A stretch of DNA of 16,921 nt from M55B167 sp046482825 (GTDB lineage: Bacteria > Verrucomicrobiota > Kiritimatiellia > RFP12 > UBA1067), in contig JAWOEI010000047.1 in the NCBI GenBank assembly GCA_046482825.1, positions 1-16,921 on the forward strand, read 5' to 3'. How positions within the stretch are numbered: the first letter of the stretch is position 1; each line of letters opens with the position of its first letter. Position numbers and translations under genes: made by a program. Below the pieces are notes generated by a model, which saw only the letters and a program-made list of their open reading frames with translations, did not search any database and was not told where the DNA came from. This document shows, one piece after another, positions 1-9,606 of this stretch.

Positions 1-1
1 C

Positions 2-3000
2 AGCGCACTTGCCCAGTGGAGTGTGACCGGTGTTTCTGGTACGGTTGTAAGTGACAGCGGAGAACTTTCCGCTGGAGAGGTGTCTGAGGATACTCTGTGC
101 ACTCTGACAGGTTCATACGACGAACTTGACGATGTCAAATCGGTTCAGATTATAGATGTCCCCATTCAGCTGGATGTTATCGCCCTTGAAGTGCGCGGTT
201 CCGCTGCCGTAGATGAAAATCTTTCGGCTCCCTACACTTGTATTGCCTATTTCTCTGATGAAAGCTGGCAGGATGTTACTGACAGCTGTTCGTGGAGTGT
301 TGATCCATCGGCTGCTGCTGCGATGCAGGGGGGGCAACTCAATGCTTCCCTGGTAAATCAGGACAGCTCAGTAGATGTTCTGGCCACCTTTAGTGGTGTA
401 ACCGGCAGTAAGTCTGTTCTGATCAGGGATGTTGTTGTCGAAGGTGCGGTCAACCCGATTGCCATAGAGGTAATCGGACCGCAGTTTATCAGAGGCGGAC
501 GCGTAACTAATTTTGTCTGCGAGTTGGTTTACAGCGATAACACCCGTAGCAACGTTACCGCACAATCACAGTGGATTTCAACCCGCGGCGAACTGGCCCG
601 TTTCAGACGGACCGGCTTTCTTGTGACCGGAGCTGTTGAGCAGGATACCCCGTGTAATCTTATTGTCCGATATATTACAGCGGGCGGAGTGCTTCTTAGC
701 GCGGATGTTCCGCTGACTCTGACACGCGACGCGGTTGAACCTGATCCCCCTCAGCGCAACATTCTCATATACGGAGATGACCTTGTAAAAGAAGGGGCGA
801 CGGCACAGTATCAGGCTGTTTTTATGGAGGATGAACAACCCGCTGGCGATATTACAGGTGATGTGACTTGGAGTGTCGATAATTCCACCGCCGCATCGAT
901 TGATTCCGCCTCAGGAGTTTTGACAGCCTTGCAGGTGCAGACTACGGTTATGGTTGCGGTTCGGGCTGATTACTCGCTCGACGGCGAAGATTACAGCGCG
1001 ACATACGATGTTGAGATCAGTCCGGTTGTAAGAAATCTGCATGTGAACGGTGATACGGCGGTTAATGCCGGATCTAGCACCTCGTATCAGGCAGTTCTGA
1101 GCTCAGAGAACGAACCGGATATGGATGTTACGGATAATGCTGTCTGGAGCGTGGATAACACACAGGCGGCTTCAATTGATCAGAGTGGTGTTTTGACGGC
1201 TATGCAGGTGGAGATCGAACAGCAGGTGAATGTCACCGCTGTTTATCAGGTGGGCGTCAAAGCATATACTGGCAGTGTTGCTGTTGCGGTTTCGCCGGTA
1301 CTCCAACCGGAAGGAAATCCGACCGGTGTGATTATCACTGGCCCCGATGTTGTGGAAAGCGGGTCCACCGGACAGTATGTCAGCACTTTAACATATGCCA
1401 ACGGAGCGACTTCACCTGCTGTTCCGGGACGGTCCGACTGGTCGGTGAACGAAGAAAATGTCACCATATCTTCGACTGGCCTGCTGACAGCGGAACAAAC
1501 CACCCAGCCTTCAGAAATCACCGTGATTCTCCGTTATGATCGCGATATTGTAACCAAATCGGTGACTGTCAGCACGCGTGGTAAATTCGCGCTCGCCGGA
1601 GTCGGTAATCCGGAGCAGTCTGTTGTGAACGGCGCAACAGTATCTTTCCGCGAAGGAGAACAGTGCACGGTTGCCGTGCAAAGGTATCAGGGCGGCTACG
1701 AAGCTGCGGACGCGTATTTCGATCTCACTCCGCCGGATAGCGGTATTGTGCTGAATCCGCTGAACTGGGCGGATGGCGAAGAGGGGGTCAAGTACTCCGC
1801 CACAACAATTCCTGTCCAGCCCGGTGTGCAGCCCGCCTACAGTGTCGAAGTTCTGCTCACTTCGCCCGATATCACGGTCAATGCCGCCGCCAACCGCTTT
1901 GTTTTGGAGGTTCTGGATGCGGATTATGGATCCTCGGTTGCTGACTATATGAGCGTTTTTGAGGATATTGACTTTGTTACATCGCAGGATGAATGGTTTT
2001 ATCCGAAGTCTGCTCTGGACAGCGGAGAGAACATGCTGCGTTCCATGTCTCCGGATATAATCGGTGAAACCTGCGAACTGCAGAGCTCAATGACCGGCCC
2101 CGGCATACTGACTCTCTATGCTGGTCTCAGCAATGCGGAGATGACCGGAGCGGGAGCGGGTATGTTTTATGTGGCTGTTGACGAGGTGCTTTATACGATT
2201 GATGCGGGGACACACGCGGATGTGCCCAAATCTGTCGTTATTCCCGATGGAAATCATTCAGTCAGTTTTGTTTTCGAGCGTACGGCGGCCACCGTTTCCG
2301 GTGATTTCGCCTGGATTATGGATCCTGAATACATAGCTCTTGACAAAGCTGAACTTCTTTCGCCTGCGGACGGTTCCACCGTTCTGGTCGGTGATAAGGC
2401 GTTTATATGGTCTAATGTTCTGTGCGGTCTGTGTGATGTTCCCGGAGTCACGGCTGGTTATCAGCTTTACGCGGGTAGCGATACCAACAGCATGCAGCTT
2501 ATCGATACGATTGCCGAGTTTGATAACACTAACACGGTGACATATCCAATATCATTTGAAACAACAGGAAACTGGAGCTGGAGTGTGGAAACCTTTGTGC
2601 AGGTTGATGATGACATTTTCAATTTCAGCAGCGATCCTGCTTCCTTTAGTGTGCTTGACGCCACAGCTCCGCAGTTTGTCGTTTCAGAGGCCGAAATTAA
2701 TAATTATTTCTGGCTTGATCATCTGGCTTATGACGGGTCATCAATGGACATTACGCTGATCCGGGATTTTGATGTGAATGTCGGCCCTGTCGGCTATTCT
2801 GCGGAAAGTGTGGCCGAGGATATAGTGGTGAATGTAATCAGCGGATCCCTGCCATCGGGGATAACGCCGCTTGTGGATACCGAGAACGGTTTTATATACC
2901 TCAGCGGTTCTCCGACGACAGTCGGCTCCGGTTCGGCTGTTCTTCAGATCGCTATGATTGTTGAAGGCACAGAAATTCCCGGTACAACTCTGCTGGTGAA

Positions 3001-4255
3001 TTATGATATAATACCGCTTCCACCCAAACTGATCGGACAATACAACGGATTTGTCTGGTATGATGTCGAGTACAACTGTACAGCTGATGACTTTTGCATG
3101 TCAGCCTATCTGCCGAATCCCGCTGTGGTGACGGTTGACGAACAGGGACTTGTCACTGTTTCTTTCCAGCTGCCCGGCGGAAGTTATAACCAGAATCTGG
3201 GCCGGTTTGATGCGGCTACTTATTACAGGCTGGGAGTTTTTGAAAAACAGTTTGAGAATATCATCGATGAAGACACCAGTATTGATTACACTGTAAGCAT
3301 CAACTGGAACTGTGACGATGGTGAAGGCAATATGGGAACGCCGGTGGCCACTATTGAGATGCAGCACTGGTATCTGGAGTATATGGAGGATCTGCAGGAC
3401 TATTTTCCCGCCGTCACGACGACTTCCGGTTTTGCGTGTCCTGATATATGGGCAAGCGGTAATGGAGAATACGATACGTATGATCAGCAGGTGCTTGACA
3501 AGTTGCAGGGTTATTACACCGTCAGTCTGGACGATAATGATTTCTTCGCTCAGAACTATGATTCCTACGGCAATGGTTATCTTACGATGACCGTCAATGA
3601 CCAGGGTAGCGTATCAATTGCCGGCAAAACAGCTGACGGTCAGAGTATCGATGTCGATACAAAACTTTATGTGAACAGTCAGTGTGAGGATACACTCGCT
3701 TTCACGGAGTTCAGAAGTGTGCCTGTTTCCTATGTCGGAGGTTCTGTGTATATGCAGCTGCATTTTATTGAATCGGATGGACACATACTGGTTGAAGTAA
3801 GGGATAGTTCCTGGGTTAATATGGATCCGGAGGCCTGCGGATATTTCAATGACGGATTCAGCCGCGAGTTCAATGCCGTGTGCGGCGGTAAATACGATAA
3901 CACCAAAAATCTGCCGGAACTCTTTCAGGATGTGGCGGGGTTTGTCGCCAGATATCCGGTTTATGAAGATGATCTGACCGATGTGACGTTCTCCGCTGAC
4001 GGGAATTCTTTCGTGATAGACTCACAGTCGGGTATGTCTTTGAGCGTTGATATTGTTACCGGTGTGATTTCAGTGAGTGTTGACGGTCATGCGGGAGAAG
4101 GTGTTCTGACACCCTACTTCAGATATATCCAGGGAAAAGAATCTATAGCGGCCAGGGCTTATATTCTCAGCACATCGTATAACTTTGTGATTTTTGAGGA
4201 TGATTCCGTCTATCAATATACCAAATCGTCCGCGTGGCAGCTGGAAACGAATTGA
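2..4255 (+). CDS. Giant multidomain Ig-like surface protein, 5' truncated
   Basis: The frame is open from base 2, in mid Ig-like repeat ('AQWSVTG'), so the true start lies upstream and the GTG at 23 is internal; 1417 codons are visible. Modules in order, by approximate base position: the end of one bacterial Ig-like (Big_2-type) repeat, five complete repeats (about 158-1575, each with a 'WSV' core and a 'G.L.A' turn), a Calx-beta-like segment ('LNWADGEEGVK', 1580-1930), a jelly-roll-like segment (1945-2335), an FN3-like segment (2345-2655), a putative Ig domain ('GSLPSGI...SGSP', 2660-3025) and two beta-rich modules to the end. I see no transmembrane anchor, sorting signal or enzyme motif. 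The last ~640 residues match the end of the gene at 9607. It is probably exported and adhesive or structural, but the substrate is unknown. The family calls rest on pattern recognition. Confidence 0.9.
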   Translation, partial: SALAQWSVTGVSGTVVSDSGELSAGEVSEDTLCTLTGSYDELDDVKSVQIIDVPIQLDVIALEVRGSAAVDENLSAPYTCIAYFSDESWQDVTDSCSWSVDPSAAAAMQGGQLNASLVNQDSSVDVLATFSGVTGSKSVLIRDVVVEGAVNPIAIEVIGPQFIRGGRVTNFVCELVYSDNTRSNVTAQSQWISTRGELARFRRTGFLVTGAVEQDTPCNLIVRYITAGGVLLSADVPLTLTRDAVEPDPPQRNILIYGDDLVKEGATAQYQAVFMEDEQPAGDITGDVTWSVDNSTAASIDSASGVLTALQVQTTVMVAVRADYSLDGEDYSATYDVEISPVVRNLHVNGDTAVNAGSSTSYQAVLSSENEPDMDVTDNAVWSVDNTQAASIDQSGVLTAMQVEIEQQVNVTAVYQVGVKAYTGSVAVAVSPVLQPEGNPTGVIITGPDVVESGSTGQYVSTLTYANGATSPAVPGRSDWSVNEENVTISSTGLLTAEQTTQPSEITVILRYDRDIVTKSVTVSTRGKFALAGVGNPEQSVVNGATVSFREGEQCTVAVQRYQGGYEAADAYFDLTPPDSGIVLNPLNWADGEEGVKYSATTIPVQPGVQPAYSVEVLLTSPDITVNAAANRFVLEVLDADYGSSVADYMSVFEDIDFVTSQDEWFYPKSALDSGENMLRSMSPDIIGETCELQSSMTGPGILTLYAGLSNAEMTGAGAGMFYVAVDEVLYTIDAGTHADVPKSVVIPDGNHSVSFVFERTAATVSGDFAWIMDPEYIALDKAELLSPADGSTVLVGDKAFIWSNVLCGLCDVPGVTAGYQLYAGSDTNSMQLIDTIAEFDNTNTVTYPISFETTGNWSWSVETFVQVDDDIFNFSSDPASFSVLDATAPQFVVSEAEINNYFWLDHLAYDGSSMDITLIRDFDVNVGPVGYSAESVAEDIVVNVISGSLPSGITPLVDTENGFIYLSGSPTTVGSGSAVLQIAMIVEGTEIPGTTLLVNYDIIPLPPKLIGQYNGFVWYDVEYNCTADDFCMSAYLPNPAVVTVDEQGLVTVSFQLPGGSYNQNLGRFDAATYYRLGVFEKQFENIIDEDTSIDYTVSINWNCDDGEGNMGTPVATIEMQHWYLEYMEDLQDYFPAVTTTSGFACPDIWASGNGEYDTYDQQVLDKLQGYYTVSLDDNDFFAQNYDSYGNGYLTMTVNDQGSVSIAGKTADGQSIDVDTKLYVNSQCEDTLAFTEFRSVPVSYVGGSVYMQLHFIESDGHILVEVRDSSWVNMDPEACGYFNDGFSREFNAVCGGKYDNTKNLPELFQDVAGFVARYPVYEDDLTDVTFSADGNSFVIDSQSGMSLSVDIVTGVISVSVDGHAGEGVLTPYFRYIQGKESIAARAYILSTSYNFVIFEDDSVYQYTKSSAWQLETN
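2660..4252 (+). other. Shared C-terminal module, copy 1
   Basis: This ~530-residue segment aligns along its length with 11222-12807. Landmarks present in both are a putative Ig domain, then 'EYNC' with a second Cys five residues later, 'NMGTP', 'HWY', 'LQGYYT', 'GYLT.', 'DTLAF', 'VYMQLHF', 'SWVNM/LWVNM', 'GVLTP' and the final 'VYQY.KSSAW.L'. The 'GYGTLTV...G...GKLADG' flavour is a beta-rich module common in PVC secreted proteins. Paired cysteines conserved between the copies suggest disulphides formed after export. The biochemical function is unknown. Confidence 0.8.
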
Positions 4256-4288
4256 TGGGGCATGACCCTCGGGGACGGCTTTTTCACT

Positions 4289-4314
4289 GCCGGAACTGCT
4301 TGCAGTGTTCCGGC
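4289..4314 (+). terminator. Stem-loop after the first giant gene, possible terminator
   Basis: GCCGGAAC at 4289-4296 pairs perfectly with GTTCCGGC at 4307-4314 around a 10-base loop, 33 bases after the stop codon. A T run (TTTTT, 4280-4284) precedes the stem rather than follows it; downstream there is only scattered T (TTTATTTT). It may be a weak or factor-assisted terminator or an mRNA-stabilising hairpin. Confidence 0.45.
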
Positions 4315-4351
4315 GGATAACCTATTTCGGTTTATTTTCCGCACAGAAGGA

Positions 4352-4391
4352 AAGGCGGACAGCCGCAATCCGCGGGTTAAACCACCGCCTT
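4352..4391 (+). promoter_or_regulatory. Nested inverted repeat just before the second giant gene
   Basis: AAGGCGG (4352-4358) is the reverse complement of CCGCCTT (4385-4391). Inside it CCGC (4363-4366) pairs with GCGG (4372-4375). The outer arm ends eight bases before the ATG at 4399 and covers the alternative TTG at 4390, so folding in RNA would occupy the ribosome entry region. A regulatory role is inferred only; a chance GC-rich palindrome is possible. Confidence 0.3.
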
Positions 4392-4398
4392 GATAAAA

Positions 4399-7300
4399 AT
4401 GAAACGATGGATTGCTAAATTTTTTTTGATTTCCGTTATGGTCCTGCCGTTCATAGCGGCAGCCTACAGCGGTGGTTCCGGCACTTTGTCCGATCCCTAT
4501 CTGATCGGAAACGTGGCGGATTTGCTGCAGCTCGCCGGAAATCCCTCCGATTACGACCGCTATTTCATCCAGACCGCCGATATTGATCTGTGGGGAAACT
4601 CCTTTGACCAGGCAGTGATCGCACCGGATACTGATTCGTCAGAGAATGAATTTTCCGGTACCCCCTTCACCGGGGAATATGACGGTGACGGTTACTTTGT
4701 CCGCAATCTGAAAATCAGTGCCACCAGTGCGGCTTCCTATATCGGGATGTTCGGACTGAACTCCGGTACGATTCAAAATGTACATCTTGACATGCTGGAC
4801 ATCACATCGGAAAACGGTGACAGGGTGGGTGGAATTTGCGGTTCCAATGACGGGCAGATCAGAGCCTCCTCAGCTTCCGGTCAGCTGACGGCCGGCGACG
4901 CTGGCTGCGGTGGTGTCTGCGGGAACAATCACGGAAGCATTTCCGCCTGTTTCGCCGATGTCTCCCTGCAGGCTGGCGTTTATCATTCGGGTGGACTGTG
5001 TGGTTTTAACAATGGATCCATCGCATACAGTTCCTCTCAGGGGACGGTTACCGGAGACGGAGACAGCAAACGTTTCGGCGGACTGTGCGGTAAGAATGAT
5101 GCCGAAGGTCATATACAGGAGTGCTTTTCAACAGCCGAAGTGAACGGAGGTAACACTGCAGGCGGATTGTGCGGCTCGAATATCGGCACCATAGAAAATG
5201 CGTATGCCCATGGAGCGGTAAGTGTTACCGGTAATAACAGCGGTGGTTTGTGCGGTTACAACGAATCCGATGCGACCATTAAATATTGCTACTCCACTGG
5301 CGCGGTCAGCGGCACGAAGTATGTCGGCGGACTCTGCGGCACAAATAAATCTTCCAAAGTCACCAAAAGCTTCTGGGATATCGAGAGTTCCGGCGTTGCA
5401 GAGGGTGGCAATGCGGGCACAGGTGTGACGACAGCGCAAATGCAAAGTCAAACCACTTTCACCGCCGTCGGCTGGGATTTCTCTCGGATTTGGCAGATGG
5501 ATGGGTATCCCGCATTGCGACGTGCTACCTCACCACCGCTGGTCTCGGTACTCTGGCTTGAGATTGATGGACCTGATTCGGTGAACGAGACCGATAATGC
5601 CGATTTCACGGCAGACGCTTATCTTTCAGACGAGGCTGTTGATGACGTCACCGCCGAGGCGCAATGGTCGGTTGTGCCTCCTGCATCCGCAACGATTGCG
5701 GCGGGTGTTCTGACGCCGGGATCAGTTGCCAGCAATATCGTTTTGCTCGTCATAGCGGAATACGGCGGAATAGCCGCCACCCAGAGCGTTACTGTTGTCG
5801 ATGAATCCACACCGGATCCGGGAAGCGGCTACAGCGAAAGCTTTGAAGAGGATATGGGGTTGTGGAGCAACATAAGCGGGCTGGATACAAGCTGGTATCG
5901 TAACAGCGGTGCAACACTCACAGCATATACCGGACCGGATGATGCGGCCGACGGCGAGATGTATCTCTATGTTGATGCATCCTCGCGTTCATATCCCGGC
6001 AAAACGGCCGCAGTGGAAGCAGAGTTCAACTTTACTCAGTTTCAGGTTCCACAACTGATTTTCAAGTACCATATGTACGGCGCACATATGGGTTCGTTGC
6101 ATGTTGATCTCTTTGACGGCACTGCCTGGCATGACTCGGTGTGGGAAATCAGCGGCGAGCAGCATGAAAGCGAGGATGCGGAATGGTCTCAGGCGGAGGT
6201 TGACCTTGCTGCTGCTAGTGGCGTTTCCAATGCGTTGATCAGAATTCGCGGTGTGACCGGCACCAGCTATCAGAGTGATATCGCGATTGATGATATATCA
6301 TTGCTTGATGGTGCCAACGACGGCAATTACAGCGGTGGCAACGGGTCAGCGGAGTTCCCTTATATTATCGCCGACAAAGAGAATCTGCTTGCAATAGCCG
6401 ATAATTCAGATGTTCACTACGACAGACATTTTCGTGTTACTGCGGATATCGATATGCTCGGTGATACTTACGATACGCCTCTTATCGCTCCCGATTCAAT
6501 GGAGCCATTCACTGGAAGTTTTGACGGTGACGGACACAGCATTTATAACTTTACTCTGGATGGTGAATGGGCACCGGAGGCCGCCGGACTTTTCGGATAT
6601 CTATCGGAGTCACAGGTTAAAAATCTTCTGCTTGATCAGATCACTTTTTCCAATTTCGACTTTTCGGATAATATCGGCGCGTTGTGCGGTCACAGCATAG
6701 GTTCCTCCATCAGCAACTGCCATGCCACTGCCGTCGATATACAGTGTGTGTCTTCAGAATATGTCGGCGGACTGATAGGATATCTTGCTCCGGTGCGTGA
6801 AAATTCGGATTGGACGGGTTTTGTTACAAATCACCTCTTTGATTCTTCGGCCGAGTGCGAGATACAGGCGGCTGACGCTCAAAGTACAGGAGGTCTGGTG
6901 GGCTACTGCGGCGGAGTGGTGTCGAATTGTTCTGCCTCAGTCATCATACAGGGAAGTGAAGATGCCGGAGGTATAGGCGGATTTGTCGGCGTCATTAACA
7001 GCAAATGTGTAGCTTCTTCCGCCAGTGTTTCGCTTAACTGTTACGCCTACTTTTCAGAAGGATTCGGTGGTTTTTGCGGCCGGGCCGAGGCTGAAGCCGA
7101 GATAACAGCCTGCTATGTTTCCGGTTCTTTGGTGCTGGGGGGTGAGCCGATGCAGGCCGGTGGATTCTGTGGTGCGAATGCGGGATTTATTGAAAAATCT
7201 TATGCAACGGGCGGTACTCTGCAGGCCACCGGTTCAGTTGCGAATGTCGGCGGCTTCTGCGGTGAAAATGAAGGGACGTTGCAGAATTGTTTTACACACG

Positions 7301-9570
7301 ATGCAGTTGAATGCGGCAGTAATTCCTACAATATAGGCGGTTTCAGCGGATACAATCTCGGAACTGTGACGCATTGTTATTCAACGGGCGGGATAATGGC
7401 GGGGGATGCATCAAATGATGTCGGCGGTTTCTGTGGTTTGAGCGATGGAACTGTGGAGGATTGCTTCTGGGATATGGAAACTGCGGGTGTCTCCGGCAGT
7501 TCAGGCGGAACCGCCACCAACACTGCCGCAATGCAGAGTGTCGATACCTATACCGATGTCGGTTGGGATTTTACCGGCGAGAGTGTGAACGGCAGTGATG
7601 ATATCTGGTATATGCAGGATTATCCTCTGCTCAGCGGAATTGATTTTGAAGTTGTGTTTTTACCTCAGACGCTGCCGTACAGCAACAGTTTTGAGTCCGG
7701 TTTCGATGTCTGGCAGCCGTCAGAAATAAGTGATTTTGAGTGGTCGCTTAACAGTGGCCCCACCGATTCTCCGGGTACCGGGCCGTTGAATGCTTCCGAT
7801 GGAGTCTGGTACATTTACGCGGAGGCGAGTGATCACGTGCCGCAGCAGGTCGCGGCTGTGGAGGCCCCTTTCAATCTGAACCATGCGAATGAGCCTCTTC
7901 TGCAGTTTGATTATCACGTTTACGGTCAGGATGCCGGTTCGTTGTATGTGGATGTTTTCAACGGGCGTAGCTGGATAGAAACATTCTGGAATGTCACTGG
8001 GCAGCAACACATTTCTTCCGACAGTCCCTGGTCAACGGCAACTCTGGATCTCAGCGGATTTGTTGATTCTTTGATTAAAATTCGCTTCCGTGTGGTTACC
8101 GGAAGCTCCTATATTGGTGACATAGCAGTTGACAATGTGCGGATGACCGACACTGTGGAAAAGGAATTATCCTCTATCAGTGTCGAGGGTTCAGGTGAAG
8201 TTTCGGAAATGCAATCGATACAGCTTGAAGGATGGGCGTTTTATGATGATGGAAGCAGTGAGAAGATAACGACAAATGCCGTATGGTCGGCCAGCCCTTC
8301 AGAGTATGCCTCTGTAACCGGAGGTCTGTTCAGCGCCGGGAGTGTCAGCTCCGATGAAGCTGTCACGGTTACAATGAGTTATCAGGGTTTGTCGGTTGAT
8401 CAAACCGTCACGATTCTGAATGATCCGCTGTTTATAATAGTTGATGGTTCGCGCGAGGTGTTGGAAAGACAGGCGATTCAACTTGAGGGATTTGCCTGCT
8501 ATGAGGGTGAAATTTACGAAAACATCACTCAGGAAGCCGAGTGGAGTGTGGATGATCCCGTTGCATCCGTTGCGGACGGTCTTTTCACTGCCGGTGTTGT
8601 TCCGTCCAATTATACCGTTAAGGTGACCATGACGTATCGAAATTTATCTGTTCAGGAAGATATCTCGATTCTTGACATTCCGCCAGCGTCTCCTCCTGTT
8701 ACCAACAGTTTTGAGAATGGCATGCGGACTTGGGATGCGTCCCCGGGATTTGATTTTGACTGGTCGCTGAACAGTGGCTCCACTCCTTCCGCTCACACCG
8801 GTCCCGACTCTGCATCAGATGGTAGCAACTATCTCTATATCGAAGCCTCGGGCAACTGTCCGAACAAATCGGCTGCTGTAGAAACAGAATTTGATCTTCG
8901 ATCCACTCTTTCCCCGTTGCTGGAGTTTGACTACCATATGTACGGATCTTATATCGGTTCTTTAACGGTTGATGTTTTTGACGGGGCGATCTGGCACAGC
9001 GATGTCTGGAGCATGGTCGGTCAACAGCATTTCAGCTCATCCGAGCAGTGGAGTTCTGATACTGTCAATCTTTCCATGTTTGCGGGTGAGGTGGTGAAAA
9101 TCCGTTTTGTTGCAACCTCAGGTCAATTTGAACTTGGCGACATCGCGATTGACAATGTGCGTTTAACCGATCCGGGCCCCAGGGCATATTCAGAATGGCT
9201 GCTGGATGAAGGGGTTCCAGGCGGGGAGAGCGGCGAGAATGACACGCCCGCTGATGACGGCATTCCCAATCTGCTGAAATACGCCTGCGGACTGCCTGCT
9301 ATGACGCCTGCGACAACCGCGGATTATATGAATATCATTGTGGATGCGGATCAGGATGAATTCGGTATTGCATATTATAAATCAAAAGCCGCAGTCAATG
9401 TGCTGCTCGAACCTCTGTGGACCTATGATCTAACGGGTGAATGGACCGCTCAGGGGTTGACCATAACAGAAACAGGCGAAACAGAGAATAACCGTGAAAT
9501 CTGGAAGGCAGTCCTTCACGGCAGCGATGCGGCTTTCTTTAAGTTACGAGCTACACTTCTGCCGGAATAA
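4399..9570 (+). CDS. GLUG / Ig-like / MAM-like secreted protein
   Basis: The chosen start is the ATG at 4399 (1723 codons). It gives a clean signal peptide, MKRW, a hydrophobic stretch, then 'FIAAA' before 'YSGGSGT'. A TTG at 4390 adds three residues; neither start has a clear Shine-Dalgarno. Modules by approximate base position: GLUG array 1 (4465-5540, seven 'GG[ILV]CG' turns), Ig-like (5545-5805), MAM-like 1 (5830-6315), GLUG array 2 (6328-7650), MAM-like 2 (7678-8151), two Ig-like (8167-8676), MAM-like 3 (8698-9180) and a C-terminal 'DGIPNLLKYACG' module (9178-9567). GLUG repeats form beta-helix or beta-roll-like arrays in secreted adhesins and related proteins. MAM-like hallmarks are 'SFE.G...W', 'DFDWSLNSG', 'TGP', 'YHMYG..IGSL' and 'GDIAIDN'. 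No catalytic site is seen. It is likely an exported surface protein and could be cotranscribed with the gene 36 bp downstream. Confidence 0.92.
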   Translation: MKRWIAKFFLISVMVLPFIAAAYSGGSGTLSDPYLIGNVADLLQLAGNPSDYDRYFIQTADIDLWGNSFDQAVIAPDTDSSENEFSGTPFTGEYDGDGYFVRNLKISATSAASYIGMFGLNSGTIQNVHLDMLDITSENGDRVGGICGSNDGQIRASSASGQLTAGDAGCGGVCGNNHGSISACFADVSLQAGVYHSGGLCGFNNGSIAYSSSQGTVTGDGDSKRFGGLCGKNDAEGHIQECFSTAEVNGGNTAGGLCGSNIGTIENAYAHGAVSVTGNNSGGLCGYNESDATIKYCYSTGAVSGTKYVGGLCGTNKSSKVTKSFWDIESSGVAEGGNAGTGVTTAQMQSQTTFTAVGWDFSRIWQMDGYPALRRATSPPLVSVLWLEIDGPDSVNETDNADFTADAYLSDEAVDDVTAEAQWSVVPPASATIAAGVLTPGSVASNIVLLVIAEYGGIAATQSVTVVDESTPDPGSGYSESFEEDMGLWSNISGLDTSWYRNSGATLTAYTGPDDAADGEMYLYVDASSRSYPGKTAAVEAEFNFTQFQVPQLIFKYHMYGAHMGSLHVDLFDGTAWHDSVWEISGEQHESEDAEWSQAEVDLAAASGVSNALIRIRGVTGTSYQSDIAIDDISLLDGANDGNYSGGNGSAEFPYIIADKENLLAIADNSDVHYDRHFRVTADIDMLGDTYDTPLIAPDSMEPFTGSFDGDGHSIYNFTLDGEWAPEAAGLFGYLSESQVKNLLLDQITFSNFDFSDNIGALCGHSIGSSISNCHATAVDIQCVSSEYVGGLIGYLAPVRENSDWTGFVTNHLFDSSAECEIQAADAQSTGGLVGYCGGVVSNCSASVIIQGSEDAGGIGGFVGVINSKCVASSASVSLNCYAYFSEGFGGFCGRAEAEAEITACYVSGSLVLGGEPMQAGGFCGANAGFIEKSYATGGTLQATGSVANVGGFCGENEGTLQNCFTHDAVECGSNSYNIGGFSGYNLGTVTHCYSTGGIMAGDASNDVGGFCGLSDGTVEDCFWDMETAGVSGSSGGTATNTAAMQSVDTYTDVGWDFTGESVNGSDDIWYMQDYPLLSGIDFEVVFLPQTLPYSNSFESGFDVWQPSEISDFEWSLNSGPTDSPGTGPLNASDGVWYIYAEASDHVPQQVAAVEAPFNLNHANEPLLQFDYHVYGQDAGSLYVDVFNGRSWIETFWNVTGQQHISSDSPWSTATLDLSGFVDSLIKIRFRVVTGSSYIGDIAVDNVRMTDTVEKELSSISVEGSGEVSEMQSIQLEGWAFYDDGSSEKITTNAVWSASPSEYASVTGGLFSAGSVSSDEAVTVTMSYQGLSVDQTVTILNDPLFIIVDGSREVLERQAIQLEGFACYEGEIYENITQEAEWSVDDPVASVADGLFTAGVVPSNYTVKVTMTYRNLSVQEDISILDIPPASPPVTNSFENGMRTWDASPGFDFDWSLNSGSTPSAHTGPDSASDGSNYLYIEASGNCPNKSAAVETEFDLRSTLSPLLEFDYHMYGSYIGSLTVDVFDGAIWHSDVWSMVGQQHFSSSEQWSSDTVNLSMFAGEVVKIRFVATSGQFELGDIAIDNVRLTDPGPRAYSEWLLDEGVPGGESGENDTPADDGIPNLLKYACGLPAMTPATTADYMNIIVDADQDEFGIAYYKSKAAVNVLLEPLWTYDLTGEWTAQGLTITETGETENNREIWKAVLHGSDAAFFKLRATLLPE

Positions 9571-9580
9571 AATTCGGCAG
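9559..9580 (+). other. Stem-loop across the stop codon between giant genes 2 and 3
   Basis: CTGCC plus GGAAT (9559-9568) folds back on ATTCGGCAG (9572-9580) with one bulged G, spanning the TAA stop at 9568-9570. There is no T run after it, so a stabilising or attenuating hairpin inside one transcript fits better than a terminator. The gap to the next ATG is only 36 bp and shows no promoter I can defend. Confidence 0.4.
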
Positions 9581-9606
9581 CGAAATAAATCCGGTTACTT
9601 TTATCT

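Noticed and set aside
2..4255. The first giant gene as a pseudogene or split part of a neighbour
   Set aside because: The frame is uninterrupted from the window edge to a stop that matches the C-terminal end of the homologous gene at 12810; only its start is outside the window.
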